From contig NC_022521.1 of the NCBI RefSeq assembly GCF_000591035.1, positions 124,001 to 188,000 of the forward strand: a stretch of DNA of 64,000 nt, read 5' to 3'. Of the stretch, positions 48,694-57,851 are shown in pieces. The first letter of the stretch is position 1. Each line of letters starts with the position of its first letter. This DNA comes from Aeropyrum camini SY1 = JCM 12091 (GTDB taxonomy: Archaea; Thermoproteota; Thermoprotei_A; Sulfolobales; Acidilobaceae). The notes under the pieces were generated by a model. That model had not been told where the DNA came from. It searched no databases and worked only from the letters and a program-made list of their open reading frames with translations. Both the position numbers and the translations under genes were made by a program.

Positions 48694-49545
48694 ATGGGAG
48701 GCCTCGGCGAATGTTTCCAGTGGCCGCCAAAGAGGAGGCCAAGTCCGCTGGCCGTAGCTATCCCTTCAAGCATATTGAGGGTTGAGCCGACGCTTCTCTT
48801 GAAGACCCTGAAGGCGGGTTATGTAGGTAGAGTAGCCGCGGTATATCGTGTGGATGAGATAGTTGTGTACGAGGATCCAGACTCTTCTCCGAGGCTATCA
48901 AGACTCCTCAAATTCCTCCTCTCCTACCAGGCTACACCTCCGCACCTCAAGAAGAGGGTAGTCCCTCTGAAAAGGGAGCTCAAGTACGCATCTCTAATGC
49001 CTCCCCTCAAAATACCAAGTCACACTGTACCTGCAGAGCCCGTGGAGGGCTCTATAATTGATGGATACGTAGAGTCGTGCAGCGGAGACACGTGTAGAGT
49101 GTTTCTAGGCAGCATAGGCTACGGCGTTCTCAGAGGAAGAGCGAGGCCTGGAAATATAGTGACGGTCAGGATCGCCGGTGTAAAAAGAGGGGAAGCGGTG
49201 CTGGAGAGAGCCTCTTGGGGGGAGATATACTCGGGGTTCTCCGTAACTCGGTTCAAGAGGCTTGATGAGGTGGTAACCAGCTTCAGGATGCGGGGTTACA
49301 GAGTTATAGCCACCGATAAGAACGGTGTGTGCCCGCCCATGTCTTGGAAGGTGCTGGGAAAAGCTGTCTCCTCGAAAGCCCTGATAGTTTTTGGAGGCCC
49401 ATACAGGGGGGTCCTCGAGTATACGAGCCCCAGCCTGTACGACGGCGTTGTCAACGTCATACCCCACCAAGGCACAGAAACCGTTAGGACCGAGGAAGCT
49501 CTCCACGCCACGCTGGAAGCTGTAAACGTCCTTGAATCCATGTGA
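48694..49545 (+). CDS. SPOUT RNA methyltransferase (DUF171 / C9orf114 family)
   Basis: A 283-residue protein of the putative RNA methyltransferase family PF02598. The N-terminal part is VAIPSSILRVEPTLLLKTLK, then an OB-fold-like insertion (GSIIDGYVESCSGDTCRVFL), and the knotted C-terminal half carries LIVFGGPYRGVLEY and VNVIPHQGTETVRTEEAL, the SPOUT SAM loop. The family is found next to the L3-L4-L23 genes in many archaea and probably modifies rRNA. ATG 48694 follows GGTGCTAGGAG. A CCCGGGT hairpin and a TTTTAAA box lie upstream. Confidence 0.8.
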   Translation: MGGLGECFQWPPKRRPSPLAVAIPSSILRVEPTLLLKTLKAGYVGRVAAVYRVDEIVVYEDPDSSPRLSRLLKFLLSYQATPPHLKKRVVPLKRELKYASLMPPLKIPSHTVPAEPVEGSIIDGYVESCSGDTCRVFLGSIGYGVLRGRARPGNIVTVRIAGVKRGEAVLERASWGEIYSGFSVTRFKRLDEVVTSFRMRGYRVIATDKNGVCPPMSWKVLGKAVSSKALIVFGGPYRGVLEYTSPSLYDGVVNVIPHQGTETVRTEEALHATLEAVNVLESM

Positions 49546-49689
49546 AAGCACTCCGACTCTCCACTGAAGCCACACTCTCCCCCGCTTGGGCTACAAAAAT
49601 GTGGACGTGACTGGCGAGTGGACCAGGTTTTCTCGCGTCACTACCTCCTGTGATAATATGCCCCGGAGGTCTGGTTTGGGGATGCGATA

Positions 49690-49702
49690 TTTACTATAAT
49701 AG
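49690..49702 (+). promoter_or_regulatory. box A candidate for the rpl3-rpl4-rpl23 unit
   Basis: GATATTTACTATAATAGG includes two overlapping TATA-like stretches ~60 bases before the rpl3 GTG. A start of transcription ~25 bases downstream would give a ~30-base leader. The remaining 200-base gap holds no gene. Confidence 0.4.
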
Positions 49703-49754
49703 GCTTGGACGTGAGACTCCCTTTCTAGCGGGAGGCTAGCCAGGGTGCTCTAAA

Positions 49755-50789
49755 GTGGGAGCTAGGAAGAAGAGGGCGCCAAGAAGAGGTAGCCTGGGCT
49801 TCTCGCCCAGAAAGAGGGCGTCAAGGCTAGTACCCAGGGTTAGGAGCTGGCCTGATGTTGACATAGGGAAGCCTGTGCCTCTCGCATTCCTTGGGTACAG
49901 GGCTGGCATGACCCATGTGTTTATGGTGGATGACAGGCCGGGGAGGCCGACCAGCGGAAAAGAGATATTCGTCCCAGTGACTATCGTGGAGACTCCTCCC
50001 ATGTATGTTGTCGCGGTGAGGCTCTACGGGTACGATCCTAACAGGGGCCGCTACAGCCTGGGGGAGGCGTGGGCTCAGCCTCCGCCCGAGCTAGAGCTCC
50101 ACAGGAGGATCTCAACCCTGGGCTCCTTCGACACTGATAAGATGCTGAAGAGCCTGGAGGAGAAGCTGGAAAAGGCCGTGGACGTTAGAATAATAGCGGC
50201 CAGCCAGCCGAAGCTTGCTGGAGGGTTGAGCAAGAAGAAGCCGGATCTGTTGGAAGTGAAGCTCGGCGGGGTGAGGGACGTTAACCAGCTGTTTGATTAT
50301 GCCAGAGACATCCTCGGCAACCTAGTAAAACTGCGGGACGTCTTCCAAGAGGGACAGCTTGTTGACGTTATAGCCGTTACCAAAGGCAAAGGGTTCCAAG
50401 GGGTTATCAAGAGGTGGGGTGTGAAAGAGCTTCCGAGGTGGCACAAGCACAGGAAAGGTAGCAGGAGAATAGGGGCTAGGAGCCACGGCAGGAGCACGTT
50501 CTGGGAGACACCCCAGGCGGGGCAAACAGGCTTCCACAGGAGAACGGAGTATAACAAGCGTATACTTATGATTGACGATGATGGTTACAAGGTAACTCCG
50601 GCCGGAGGGTTCCTCAGGTATGGGGTCGTTAGAAGCACTTTTGCAATGCTCGCTGGAAGCATACCCGGTACGCCCAAGAGGCCTATCGTGATGAGATGGC
50701 CTATAAGGCCTCCAGAGTGGTACCTGAAGCTTGGCGTGAGGAAGCCGGAGATAACCTACATAAGCCTGCTTAGCAAGCAAGGCGTCTAG
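49755..50789 (+). CDS. rpl3: ribosomal protein L3 (uL3)
   Basis: A 344-residue uL3. The N-terminal basic segment (ARKKRAPRRGSLGFSPRKRA), FLGYRAGMTHVF and the central loop FQGVIKRWGVKELPRWHKHRKG followed by SRRIGARSHGRST are diagnostic, as is GQTGFHRRTEYNKRIL. It begins the rpl3-rpl4-rpl23 unit with GTG 49755 after GGTG. The upstream SPOUT methyltransferase gene is a usual neighbour. Confidence 0.95.
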   Translation: MGARKKRAPRRGSLGFSPRKRASRLVPRVRSWPDVDIGKPVPLAFLGYRAGMTHVFMVDDRPGRPTSGKEIFVPVTIVETPPMYVVAVRLYGYDPNRGRYSLGEAWAQPPPELELHRRISTLGSFDTDKMLKSLEEKLEKAVDVRIIAASQPKLAGGLSKKKPDLLEVKLGGVRDVNQLFDYARDILGNLVKLRDVFQEGQLVDVIAVTKGKGFQGVIKRWGVKELPRWHKHRKGSRRIGARSHGRSTFWETPQAGQTGFHRRTEYNKRILMIDDDGYKVTPAGGFLRYGVVRSTFAMLAGSIPGTPKRPIVMRWPIRPPEWYLKLGVRKPEITYISLLSKQGV

Positions 50790-50820
50790 GCCTAGGGCTA
50801 GACCGTGGGGGTGAAGGGTT

Positions 50821-51636
50821 ATGTACACCTATATGGCGCTCTACACGGGGCAGGAGAAGATAGTTCCTGTCTACGACGAGAGGGGAGGTGAGAAGGACTC
50901 CGTAGTCCTACCCAAGATATTCTACTTCCCCGTCCGCAAGGACCTCATACGCAGGGCCTTCCTAAGCGAGTTCACAGCGAGGCTCCAGCCTAAGGGCAGG
51001 GATCCTATGGCTGGTAAGAGGACCAGCGCTGTGAGCCTGGGAGTAGGCAGAGGCGTTGCCCGTGTACCCAGAATAAAGGGTAGTCTAAGAGCCGCTCTAG
51101 TAAATATGGCCAGAGGCGGCAGAGCGGCTCACCCGCCCCGGGTGGAGAAAGTTCTCAAGGAGGAAATAAACAGGAAGGAGAAGAGGCTCGCTACTATAAG
51201 CGCTATATCGGCAACATCCAAGGAGGACCTAGTTAGGGATCGCGGCCACAGGTTCAGCGCCGAAACACTGCCTATAGTGCTGGACTCGAGCGTTCTCTCC
51301 TCAGTATCAACAGCCCGAGAGGCGAGAGCCCTGCTAGAGTCCGTCGGCGTCTATGAGGACATAATCCGCGCCAAGGAGGGGAGAAGATACAATGCTGGGA
51401 AGGGTAAGATGAGGGGGAGAAGGTATAAGGTCCCGAAGAGCATTCTATTCGTAGTAGAGGATTCTAGAGCACCCCTAGCTCTCGCCGTAAAAGGGCTTCC
51501 AGGCGTGGATGTAACGACACCCTCACTACTGAGCGTACTCCAGCTAGCCCCTGGAGGCCACCCTGGGAGGCTCACTGTATACACGACGGGGGCGCTTAAG
51601 CTCTTGTCGGAGAGGTTCGAGGTGACTATGCCGTGA
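50821..51636 (+). CDS. rpl4: ribosomal protein L4 (uL4)
   Basis: A 271-residue uL4 with the archaeal N-terminal part, [20 protein letters not shown] and the conserved loop [15 protein letters not shown], and later [24 protein letters not shown] lies nine bases before the ATG at 50821. The end overlaps rpl23 by four bases (ATGCCGTGA), so translation is coupled. Confidence 0.95.
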   Translation: MYTYMALYTGQEKIVPVYDERGGEKDSVVLPKIFYFPVRKDLIRRAFLSEFTARLQPKGRDPMAGKRTSAVSLGVGRGVARVPRIKGSLRAALVNMARGGRAAHPPRVEKVLKEEINRKEKRLATISAISATSKEDLVRDRGHRFSAETLPIVLDSSVLSSVSTAREARALLESVGVYEDIIRAKEGRRYNAGKGKMRGRRYKVPKSILFVVEDSRAPLALAVKGLPGVDVTTPSLLSVLQLAPGGHPGRLTVYTTGALKLLSERFEVTMP

Positions 51637-51893
51637 AGCCCGAGGAGGTTATAGTGAGAGTATATGTGACGGAGAAGACTACGAGGATGCTCGAGGAGGA
51701 GAATACGTTGACATTTATAGTGAGGAGAGAAGCGACGAAAAGCGATATAAAAAGGGCCGTGGAGCAGCTCTTCGGGGTGAAAGTTGTGAAAGTCAGAACT
51801 CTCATAACACCGCGTGGGGAGAAGAAGGCGTATGTCAAGCTGGCGCCTGAGTATAAGGCCTTGGACGTCGCAACGAAGCTTGGAGCAGTCTAA
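51633..51893 (+). CDS. rpl23: ribosomal protein L23 (uL23)
   Basis: An 86-residue uL23: [20 protein letters not shown], then [20 protein letters not shown] and [20 protein letters not shown]. It starts on a GTG within the rpl4 stop. In most archaea rpl2 comes next; here the following gene is the convergent mrp and L2 is elsewhere. Confidence 0.95.
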   Translation: MKPEEVIVRVYVTEKTTRMLEEENTLTFIVRREATKSDIKRAVEQLFGVKVVKVRTLITPRGEKKAYVKLAPEYKALDVATKLGAV

Positions 51894-52036
51894 GCTATGA
51901 AGCATCCACTAGTCGCATAACACCTTATACACACTTTCAGCAGTCTCAGAGGTTTCTCAGTGCTGGTTCTTTCCTTCAGCATATCGCTTTTAAACAATGC
52001 TGTTTAGGAGGATTGTAGGAGCACTCTACCTCTACA

Positions 52037-52064
52037 TTATCATTAATTATTTATCATTAATTAT
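52037..52064. repeat. 14-bp AT-rich tandem repeat
   Basis: TTATCATTAATTAT occurs twice without interruption at 52037-52050 and 52051-52064, in the gap between the convergent rpl23 and mrp. The stretch has only one C per repeat and no G, which stands out in this GC-rich sequence. It may be a random slippage product or part of a 3'-end/terminator region. Confidence 0.8.
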
Positions 52065-52106
52065 TCATGCTTTGGCATCGTACCCCGCGTGTGGATGCAC
52101 CACCTT

Positions 52107-53036
52107 CTATTCCATCTGCGGGCCCCACGCAGGCGGCTTGGGACCTAGTTTTTCAACGATCTCTATTATCCTCCGTGCGATCTTGAGGAACTCCTTTGAC
52201 GCCTCGCTCTTCGGGTTCTCTAGGAAGAAGATCTTGCCCCTGTCGTTGGCCTCTCTTATTGCTGGATCAATTGGTATTTTTCCGAGCAACTCTATGCCGT
52301 ACTGTGATGCTATCTCCTCGGCCGCCCCGCGGCCGAAGATGTAGTGTATAGAGCCGTCGCTGCATCTAAAGTAGCTCATGTTCTCCACTATCCCTATGAC
52401 CGGGGCCTCTATTCTCTTGGCGAAGCTAACAGCCTTCTTGACGACTGATTTCGCTATCTCACTAGGTATCGTCACTACCAGGAAGCCAGTTATGTTTGGT
52501 ATTATCTGGGTTATAGTGAGGACCTCATCGCCCGTCCCCGGAGGAAGGTCTATGAGTAGATAGTCGAGCTCGCCCCAATCGACGTATGCGAGAAGCTCTC
52601 TGATGGCGCTAGTCTTTATTGCTCCCCTCCATATTAGAGGCACCTCGTCCATAGGCAGGAGTAGCCCTATGCTCGCTACCTTTATACCCGGGGGGACCTC
52701 TACAGGCTTGACAGTACCGTCAAGCTGAGAGGGCATGCCCATACCAGTATTTAGACCGAGCATCTTGTGGACGCTAGGGCCGCTGATATCAGCGTCGAAA
52801 ACCCCAACCCTGCGGCCCTCGGCGGCCAGGGCCGCGGCTAGGCTTGCTGTTACGAAGCTCTTCCCGACTCCGCCCTTAGTGCTTATAACAGCTATTTTGT
52901 ACCTGATCCTACGCATATTTCTAACGATCTTCATCTGCTGCTCCTGTATGGTCTTCATCCTCTCAGCGATAGCCTTGTACTCGCTCCGGCTAACACGGAA
53001 TCCCTTAGAAGGTTTGCCGCCCCCTTGAGTAGACAA
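52107..53036 (-). CDS. mrp: Mrp/NBP35 family ATP-binding iron-sulfur carrier
   Basis: A ~309-residue P-loop protein of the Mrp/ApbC group. Deviant Walker A AVISTKGGVGKSFVTASLAA (~44-63) and VGVFDADISGPSVHKMLGL are diagnostic, and LLIDLPPGTGDEVLT follows. NMSYFRCSDGSIHYIFG retains only one of the usual two cysteines of the C-x-x-C, so cluster binding could differ. These proteins deliver Fe-S clusters to targets. GGGGAGGGGT six bases before TTG 53036 is the likely start. Confidence 0.82.
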   Translation of the reverse strand: MSTQGGGKPSKGFRVSRSEYKAIAERMKTIQEQQMKIVRNMRRIRYKIAVISTKGGVGKSFVTASLAAALAAEGRRVGVFDADISGPSVHKMLGLNTGMGMPSQLDGTVKPVEVPPGIKVASIGLLLPMDEVPLIWRGAIKTSAIRELLAYVDWGELDYLLIDLPPGTGDEVLTITQIIPNITGFLVVTIPSEIAKSVVKKAVSFAKRIEAPVIGIVENMSYFRCSDGSIHYIFGRGAAEEIASQYGIELLGKIPIDPAIREANDRGKIFFLENPKSEASKEFLKIARRIIEIVEKLGPKPPAWGPQME

Positions 53037-53158
53037 TAGCTTACCCCTCCCCACTATGAGAATGGCTTTCTAGGGCTATTTAGCTAGGGATATAACATAG
53101 AGTAGAACTCGGGAAGCCGGGTTACAAGATGGAGTTGCGGCCCTTACGGAGAAGGCTT

Positions 53159-54022
53159 TTATAGCCTCCTCCTCACCCGCCGTGAGGAAACTATAGCCTG
53201 GAGGACCTCGATCTTCGTCACCACGCCTAGAACCTTCTCGCCGTTCACCACTGGGAGAACACCTATCCCCTCCCTAACCATCACCTCTGCAGCCCTAGCC
53301 AGGTCCTCCTCGGGCTCCACTGTTATCGGATTTGGAGTCATAACATCCTTCGCTAGGGGGACTAGATAGATTCTTGTAGAGCCTATCCTGTCCTTGTAGA
53401 CTAGGGGCTTCTTTATCTTAACATATTTCGGCGTCCCATGCATTGATATCGGCGTTGCTAGGAATGCTATATCCCTCTTAGTTATAACTCCCACAAGCCT
53501 GTCACCGTCTAGTATTAGAACCTTTCCAGTTGCGTCTATCTCCATAAGCCTTAAAACGTAGAAGATACTGTGCTCCTTCCGGGCCTTTGCGTAGACCTCA
53601 CGCATATACTCTTTAACCAGGCTTACACCCTTCATCTTCTCTGAAAAGTATCTCGTCAGGTCAGTCCTGGTTATAATACCTTCCAACGTTCCATCAGGCG
53701 CCACAACGGGAAGACCGCCTATATTGTGCTTCAGCATGAGGGAAGCGGCTGTCTTAACACTCTTAGTACCCTCTATAGTCACCACATCCCTAGTCATAAT
53801 CTCGCTCACTAGGATAGAGTTGGCAGGCCTGTTTGGATACTTCCTGACGAGAGCGTCTGCTATGTCAGTTATAGTTATAATACCCTTGAGCATAGTGCCC
53901 TCGACAACAGGGAGCCTGCTAATATCGTGTGTGAGCATGAGCTTTCTAGCGTGGGCGACTGTGTTATCTGGCGTTACAGTGTACACCTCCCTGGTCATAT
54001 AGGAGACGACCCTCGAGGCCAC
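53159..54022 (-). CDS. four-CBS-domain protein (third of three)
   Basis: A 287-residue protein made only of CBS domains, about four in all. MTREVYTVTPDNTVAHARKL, MTRDVVTIEGTKSVKTAASL and MTPNPITVEPEEDLARAAEV are the domain openings, each with the LPVV...G(I/V)IT ending. CBS pairs (Bateman modules) usually sense adenine nucleotides or SAM. Its GTG start shares a base with the stop of the upstream CBS gene (TAGTG), so translation is coupled. Confidence 0.85.
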   Translation of the reverse strand: MASRVVSYMTREVYTVTPDNTVAHARKLMLTHDISRLPVVEGTMLKGIITITDIADALVRKYPNRPANSILVSEIMTRDVVTIEGTKSVKTAASLMLKHNIGGLPVVAPDGTLEGIITRTDLTRYFSEKMKGVSLVKEYMREVYAKARKEHSIFYVLRLMEIDATGKVLILDGDRLVGVITKRDIAFLATPISMHGTPKYVKIKKPLVYKDRIGSTRIYLVPLAKDVMTPNPITVEPEEDLARAAEVMVREGIGVLPVVNGEKVLGVVTKIEVLQAIVSSRRVRRRL

Positions 54023-55047
54023 TAGCCCTCACCCTCAACGATAGATGCTACAAGAACGTCCCGCTCCGTTATTATCCCCCTAGCCTCCCCGCCATCAACA
54101 ACTATGAGGCTGTCAACACCCAGCTCTAGCATTCTCCTGGCCGCGTCAGCCACGCTGGCCTTCTCATCTATAGTGTAAACCTCCGGCGACATTACCATGT
54201 ATACCGGGATCGATATGGCTTCGCTCAGCCTTCCGCTCTGAGCGTTTTTAAACGCCTCGTGACGGCCGAAATAGGCAACAATGTCTTTCGCTGTAATGAC
54301 CCCCTTAATCTCTCCCGTGGAGGACGAGATGACAGGGAGCCTCCTGAAGCCGTGTGCCACCATAGACTTCATCGCCTCCTTTAGAGGCGCCTCGGGATCT
54401 ACACCTACTATAGTGGAGGTCATGTAGTCTCCAACCTTCTTGTCGTAGGGCATGTCGGCTATCCTCCCCAAAATGTTTCTCTCCGTTATGACGCCGTGGA
54501 GAGTACCATCATCGTATAGAACAGGGAGAAAGCCCACTCCCTCCCCAACCATTATCCTAAGTATAGTGTCAAGATCGTCAGTAACATAAACCGTTATAGG
54601 GTGTCTGTTCATAATAGTTGCTACAACCTCCTTCCTAAGGGCGCTGTAGATACTGTCCCTATGCCTGTTTTCAACAATCTGATAGTAGTCGCCGCCCCCA
54701 AGATAGTTTACAAGGTCTGTGGCAAGCAATATGCCCTCTAGAACACCATCCTCACCCCCTTTAATCACCACGAGACCCCTAACCCTGTGGGAGGCTATCT
54801 TCTCAGCCGCCGAAAGTATGGGAGCGGACTTGTGTATACCCACCGCGGGCCTGGAGGCAAGCTCCTTAGCGTCGCCTGGCAGCCGCCTAACCCGCTGGCT
54901 CCAGTTTGGAGTACCGTCTGCCCTCAGCCATCTAACCCCCTCTGGCCGGGACCTGGTGACAATGCGGGTCTGCTTGGGCGTCGAGGCGATATACTTTATT
55001 GGGGGCCTCGCGGGCCTCCTGGGACCTCCACCTCCCCTCTTACTCAT
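54022..55047 (-). CDS. four-CBS-domain protein with basic N-terminal tail (second of three)
   Basis: A 341-residue protein. The first ~60 residues are rich in Arg, Lys, Gly and Pro and unlike its neighbours, a possible nucleic-acid or ribosome-binding tail. Four CBS domains follow, with openings such as MNRHPITVYVTDDLDTILRI and MTSTIVGVDPEAPLKEAMKS. It starts 42 bases after the first CBS gene stop and overlaps the third by one base. Ligand and partner are unknown. Confidence 0.82.
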   Translation of the reverse strand: MSKRGGGGPRRPARPPIKYIASTPKQTRIVTRSRPEGVRWLRADGTPNWSQRVRRLPGDAKELASRPAVGIHKSAPILSAAEKIASHRVRGLVVIKGGEDGVLEGILLATDLVNYLGGGDYYQIVENRHRDSIYSALRKEVVATIMNRHPITVYVTDDLDTILRIMVGEGVGFLPVLYDDGTLHGVITERNILGRIADMPYDKKVGDYMTSTIVGVDPEAPLKEAMKSMVAHGFRRLPVISSSTGEIKGVITAKDIVAYFGRHEAFKNAQSGRLSEAISIPVYMVMSPEVYTIDEKASVADAARRMLELGVDSLIVVDGGEARGIITERDVLVASIVEGEG

Positions 55048-55089
55048 TCGTCTGCCACCTCCAAAGAGGAAACGTGCATCCCATTATTA

Positions 55090-55920
55090 TCACGCTCTTC
55101 CCCGGCTCTTAAAGTAAAGCCTCACTAAATCCTCCCTATCTACAATCCCCGTAAGAATCCTGGAGTCCCGGGACTTGACGACGGGAACCCTTCCAATCCC
55201 CTGTTCCAGCATTATCCTGGCCACATCCTCCAAGGGATCAGTCTCGGCAGCGTAAATGACGGAGCGTGTCATAACACTCTCCACCCTCACCCTATGAGGC
55301 GGCGTCTCGCTTTCAAGCCCCAGCCTTGTGTAACCCTTCTTAATCAAGTCGTACTGCGTCACTATACCCTTGAGGACCATCTGCTTATCTACCACTGGGA
55401 CACCAGCATATCTCTTCTCCACCATTATCTCCCAAACGCGCGTCAGGCTGTCTCCATCAAGCACATAATCCACGTCCCTGGTCATAACGTCTCTCACAGT
55501 ATAGCCTTGGTAAAAGCCGGCATCCAGTAAGAGCCTAATGGGGATTTCAAGACCCAAGAGGCCAAGAATCCTGTAGGCATCGTTGACTACCGGAGAATAC
55601 CACTCATCATACTTTAACATAGAGAATACCGCCTCCTCCAGGAGATCGTGGGGTTTTAGGACAACCGGAGGCTCATCCATAATATCCTGAGCCTTCGCCT
55701 CGCTCTTCCTGCTGGTCACGAGGATGACCGAGGACCTATAGATCACGCCCTCTAGCCTTCCCTCATCATTCGCCACCACAAGTATCCTCGACCCAGTCTC
55801 CCGTAATACCCTCCTTAACTCCCCTATAGAGGCGCTCTTTTCCACCGACACAGGTTTAAGGAGGTCAATCTCGAGCAGCCTTCTCCGTAAAAACTTGGAA
55901 TGCTGTGCCAGCCCCTCCAC
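55090..55920 (-). CDS. four-CBS-domain protein (first of three)
   Basis: A 276-residue protein with about four CBS units, including MTRDVDYVLDGDSLTRVWEI and MTRSVIYAAETDPLEDVARI. It is the first of three similar genes in one orientation. The N-terminal CBS (LLKPVSVEKSASIGELRRVL) is the most divergent. The three proteins may form one multi-Bateman complex. Confidence 0.82.
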   Translation of the reverse strand: MEGLAQHSKFLRRRLLEIDLLKPVSVEKSASIGELRRVLRETGSRILVVANDEGRLEGVIYRSSVILVTSRKSEAKAQDIMDEPPVVLKPHDLLEEAVFSMLKYDEWYSPVVNDAYRILGLLGLEIPIRLLLDAGFYQGYTVRDVMTRDVDYVLDGDSLTRVWEIMVEKRYAGVPVVDKQMVLKGIVTQYDLIKKGYTRLGLESETPPHRVRVESVMTRSVIYAAETDPLEDVARIMLEQGIGRVPVVKSRDSRILTGIVDREDLVRLYFKSRGRA

Positions 55921-55983
55921 CCTATTCTAATATTTAGAATATTGTCTCGATTATTAGCTTGACTCATCAATGGTGTATTAATG

Positions 55984-56913
55984 TTAGAGCCATGTCCAGC
56001 CTGAAACCCTGAACTCTCTCCTACCACCATCTATCAAAACCCTGCCAGCCCTACCCCGTGATGTGCGGCCAACCCTTGCGCATGGGATGCCGAGGATCCT
56101 ACACCAACGAAGCACACATTCCGCGGCCTCCTCACCCCCGACAGCCACTATATTATAGTCTTCCCAGCTCTCCAGAACAGCCCATTTATCCAGGCCCAAC
56201 TCACCCAACATCTCCATGACGCGCCTGTCGACAAGGACATCATCTAAAATAATCGACACGCCACTCTCAACACCTAGAATATGGAGGGAAGCACCCAGCC
56301 CGTCACTATTGTCCACGGCCGCTTCGACACCGCAAGAAGACAGCTTGGCACCCATGGCTATGGGGGGCTTCGGCCTCCTGGTATATTCTCCTACAGGCTC
56401 CGGAAGATCCCCAGGCTGTAGGCGGCCGTTTAGAACAGCGTCGGAGAGCAGGCCGTAGCCAGACGCCCCAACCTGCACTACAGCCATGCCAGGCCCAGCC
56501 CCGAACCTACCCAATGGTCTGTTAGACCGTCCCAGCACAGCAACGTCTATCCAGGCGTAACTCGAGGTGTTGAAGTCTGACTTCCCGACACCGGCTCCAA
56601 TCCATTCAGCAGCCTCCCTGACACCCCGAGCAATCTCCAGGGCTTTATCGACACTATCAATACCAATACTATACATTACGTGAAAGGTCGTGCCTCCAGA
56701 GGCTGCTATGTCTGAAGCGGCGGCCACCACTGACTTCCAGCCCCAGTCGCTAAGACTCATCCAGGGAAGCCTGCTGGAATCCATAGAGTACCCGTCTATA
56801 GAGGCGATAATCCCCTCACCCGCGGGGCAAGCGTCGTAGCCCCAACATGCCTCCGAGCCCGACTCGCGGGACAGCTTTCTAAGCTTTCTAATCCACTCGG
56901 CAAAGCCTTCCAT
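55984..56913 (-). CDS. thiamine-monophosphate kinase-like protein (ThiL/AIR synthase family)
   Basis: A ~309-residue PurM-like protein. IIASIDGYSMDSSRLPWMS, SDWGWKSVVAAASDIAASGG (the ThiL SDIAAMG-type block) and VDNSDGLGASLHILGVESGV are family features. ThiL phosphorylates thiamine monophosphate; the absence of other thiamine genes nearby leaves the function open. GGTG seven bases before the ATG at 56913 sets the start. Confidence 0.65.
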   Translation of the reverse strand: MEGFAEWIRKLRKLSRESGSEACWGYDACPAGEGIIASIDGYSMDSSRLPWMSLSDWGWKSVVAAASDIAASGGTTFHVMYSIGIDSVDKALEIARGVREAAEWIGAGVGKSDFNTSSYAWIDVAVLGRSNRPLGRFGAGPGMAVVQVGASGYGLLSDAVLNGRLQPGDLPEPVGEYTRRPKPPIAMGAKLSSCGVEAAVDNSDGLGASLHILGVESGVSIILDDVLVDRRVMEMLGELGLDKWAVLESWEDYNIVAVGGEEAAECVLRWCRILGIPCARVGRTSRGRAGRVLIDGGRREFRVSGWTWL

Positions 56914-57054
56914 CAATAGACACCCCAGTCAATGGTGTGGATATAGTGAGTTTAGCTTGACAGTGTTATGTGGGGGTCAGAAGTTTATGCTATCTTCATA
57001 GCGTCTGGCTCCGCGCTCGCACCCCTCTCCATCCCCGCCCCGTCATAGAGTGTT

Positions 57055-57804
57055 CTACGCCTCCCGGTAAAGCTTGTCCCTCAGTCTAACCACCTCTCCA
57101 ACTATTATAACCGCAGGGCTCTTCACCATACCATTTATACCGAGTTCTCTCAGGCCTTCCAGGCTCGTTACCACTGTCTCGGCCTCAGGCGTTGATACAT
57201 TTGATGCTATAGCCACTGGCGTCTCTGGCGGAAGAACCTTTAGTAACCGTTCCGCTATTTCGGCCGACGCCGACGCCCCCATAAGGATAACCAAAGTATC
57301 CACAGACTTCGCTATCTCCTCTAGCTTAACCCTCCTGCCGTCAGGCTTTCCTGGGGCCTCCTTGCCCGGCACTACGGCGAAGGAGGAGGAGACGCCCCTG
57401 CTGGTTAGAGGTACTCCGTGGAGAGCGGAAGCCGCTACATAGCTCGGCACGCCGGGTATAACTATGCACTCCACACCCCTCTCGATAAGGTACATACACT
57501 CCTCCTCGCCCCTCCCATAGGTGTAAGGGTCTCCTCCCTTCAGCCTAGCAACAGTCATGCCCCTGCATGCGAGGTTCTCCATAATCCTGTTTATCTCCTC
57601 CTGAGGCAGCCCCTCGCCAGGCCTTTTGCCCACATAGATCTTGAGCGCTCGGGTCTCCAAGTTTTCCAGGAGGCCTTTGGGAGCAAGCCTATCGTAGAGT
57701 ATAGCGTCTGCTGTTTCGAGAGCCCTCAGACCCTTCACGGTGATTAGCTCTGGGTCCCCAGGACCTCCTCCAATGATAACAACCCTACCCTGGCACCTAG
57801 CCAA
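57055..57804 (-). CDS. cobA: uroporphyrinogen-III C-methyltransferase (SUMT)
   Basis: A ~249-residue SUMT. VVIIGGGPGDPELITVKGLR is the N-terminal signature, then LYDRLAPKGLLEN, ARLKGGDPYTYGRGEEECMY (the second motif) and IPGVPSYVAASALHGVPLT. It methylates uroporphyrinogen III twice to precorrin-2, the branch point to siroheme, the archaeal heme route and cobalamin. TTG 57804 follows GGGGTGAGG. The HemQ gene is 47 bases upstream on the same strand, so they probably form one unit. Confidence 0.9.
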   Translation of the reverse strand: MARCQGRVVIIGGGPGDPELITVKGLRALETADAILYDRLAPKGLLENLETRALKIYVGKRPGEGLPQEEINRIMENLACRGMTVARLKGGDPYTYGRGEEECMYLIERGVECIVIPGVPSYVAASALHGVPLTSRGVSSSFAVVPGKEAPGKPDGRRVKLEEIAKSVDTLVILMGASASAEIAERLLKVLPPETPVAIASNVSTPEAETVVTSLEGLRELGINGMVKSPAVIIVGEVVRLRDKLYREA

Positions 57805-57851
57805 GGTCCTCACCCCAAGCGTCCCAACCCTAGGTCCTCGGCACTACACGC

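Noticed and set aside
51997-52344. Plus-strand 115-residue frame after rpl23
   Set aside because: It runs opposite mrp through an AT-rich repeat, has no ribosome-binding site and looks like a shadow.
56950-57010. Second box C/D guide RNA (ATGAAGA, 12 nt, CTGA on the minus strand)
   Set aside because: The C'-like box is part of a simple hairpin GCTAT-GAAG-ATAGC (56989-57002) and there is no proper C box upstream.
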